Positions 5,369 through 5,758 of a stretch of 5,758 bases of DNA are shown here, piece after piece. The notes under the pieces were generated by a model. That model made no database searches. It saw nothing but the letters and a program-made list of their open reading frames with translations, and had not been told where the DNA came from. Position numbers and translations under genes: made by a program. Source of the stretch: an uncultured Desulfurobacterium sp. (GTDB taxonomy: Bacteria > Aquificota > Aquificia > Desulfurobacteriales > Desulfurobacteriaceae); the NCBI GenBank assembly GCA_913055135.1, contig CAJXJV010000095.1:1-5758 (forward strand), read 5' to 3'. Each line of letters opens with the position of its first letter. Within the stretch, counting starts at the first letter, position 1.

Positions 5369-5758
5369 GTGGATAGGAGAAGCTTTTTGAAGGACAGCTT
5401 AAAAGCTGGATTAGGTGTTGCAGTTGGTTTTACAGCGGGAAATAGTGTTGTGCTGGCAAGAGGAGTAAAAAGCCATCAACAAATGGAACTTCCATACCCA
5501 TACGTAAAGCTTGATCCAGAGAAAGTTGCTAAAAGAGCTTACAACTATTACCACAAGGGACATTGTGCATATGCCGTATTTGCTTCAATACTTGATGAGC
5601 TTAAAGAAAAAGTTGGAGAGCCATACACCTGTATACCATCCGAGCTTTACGTGTACGGCAAAGGCGGAATCGTTGGCTGGGGAACAGTGTGTGGAGCTTT
5701 AAACGGTGCATGTGGAATAATTACATTGACCTGTAAAGATTACGCAAAAGTTATAAAC
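5369..5758 (+). CDS. Tat-exported C_GCAxxG_C_C-type redox protein, split-Soret cytochrome-like (partial, runs off the right edge)
   Basis: An open frame of 130 codons runs from GTG 5369 to the last base of the window. The N-terminus MDRRSFLKDSLKAG has the twin-arginine motif RRSFLK, then a mildly hydrophobic stretch (LGVAVGFTAG) and a possible cleavage after VLA (residue 30), so Tat export to the periplasm is predicted. The mature part shows HKGHCAYAVFASIL (C66), then GEPYTCIPSEL (C88), and YGKGGIVGWGTVCGALNGACG (C108, C115), with C122 after it. The C-A-x-A-V and C-G-A-L-x-G patterns fit the C_GCAxxG_C_C family, and the wording of the GEP...GGxxGWGTxCGALNG region recalls split-Soret cytochrome c. 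No CXXCH haem site appears in the visible part; it could lie downstream. It follows the second USP gene by 41 bases and may share its transcript. The export prediction is firmer than the cofactor assignment. Confidence 0.75.
   Translation, partial: MDRRSFLKDSLKAGLGVAVGFTAGNSVVLARGVKSHQQMELPYPYVKLDPEKVAKRAYNYYHKGHCAYAVFASILDELKEKVGEPYTCIPSELYVYGKGGIVGWGTVCGALNGACGIITLTCKDYAKVIN

Noticed and set aside
5511..5702. Plus-strand open frame of 63 codons near the right edge
   Set aside because: It is in a different frame from the Tat/GCAxxG gene, which has an SD, a signal sequence and family motifs; the frame at 5511 has none.

Overview
The window looks like part of a thermophilic, AT-rich bacterial chromosome. 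Reasons are low GC by eye, arginine coded mainly by AGA/AGG, proteins rich in Glu and Lys, strong purine-rich Shine-Dalgarno (SD) sequences and frequent GTG/TTG starts. The gene content (LepA, long-form HPF, a PP-loop thiolase of ThiI type without THUMP, stand-alone universal stress proteins, a Tat-exported GCAxxG redox protein) would suit a chemolithoautotrophic, anaerobic, sulfur-metabolising lineage such as the Desulfurobacteriaceae (Aquificota). That placement is an inference from style and content and was not checked by any search.

Layout. Positions 1-83 are the 3' end of an unidentified gene. It is followed at once by a tightly coupled pair: a minimal (MNT-type) nucleotidyltransferase (88-393) and a HEPN-domain protein (390-851) that overlap by four bases. 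This is the architecture of a MntA/HepT toxin-antitoxin module. The HEPN protein keeps the R-x4-H RNase motif, but the tyrosine that the partner enzyme AMPylates in studied systems is phenylalanine here. Next on the same strand is lepA (elongation factor 4, 897-2693). A GC-rich palindrome separates it from the convergent hpf gene (long-form ribosome hibernation factor, 2739-3311, minus strand).

Divergent from hpf, across a short AT-rich gap, begins a plus-strand set of closely packed genes: a PP-loop ATPase/thiolase-like protein with a C-x2-C plus distal Cys pattern (3373-4356), two tandem universal stress proteins (4366-4836 and 4836-5327), and a GTG-started gene with a twin-arginine signal (5369 to beyond the window end). 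The last gene resembles the C_GCAxxG_C_C / split-Soret cytochrome family. The first three are probably co-transcribed, since the gaps are 9 nt and a 1-nt overlap; the fourth follows after 41 nt.

How the genes may work together: lepA and hpf both act on the ribosome, the PP-loop protein probably modifies RNA with sulfur, and the USP pair suggests stress or energy-state sensing, so the central part is loosely themed on translation and stress. The MNT/HEPN pair is likely a separate stress-linked toxin-antitoxin unit. I found no tRNA or rRNA genes, CRISPR array, insertion sequence or integrase. No gene-free stretch exceeds about 60 bases.
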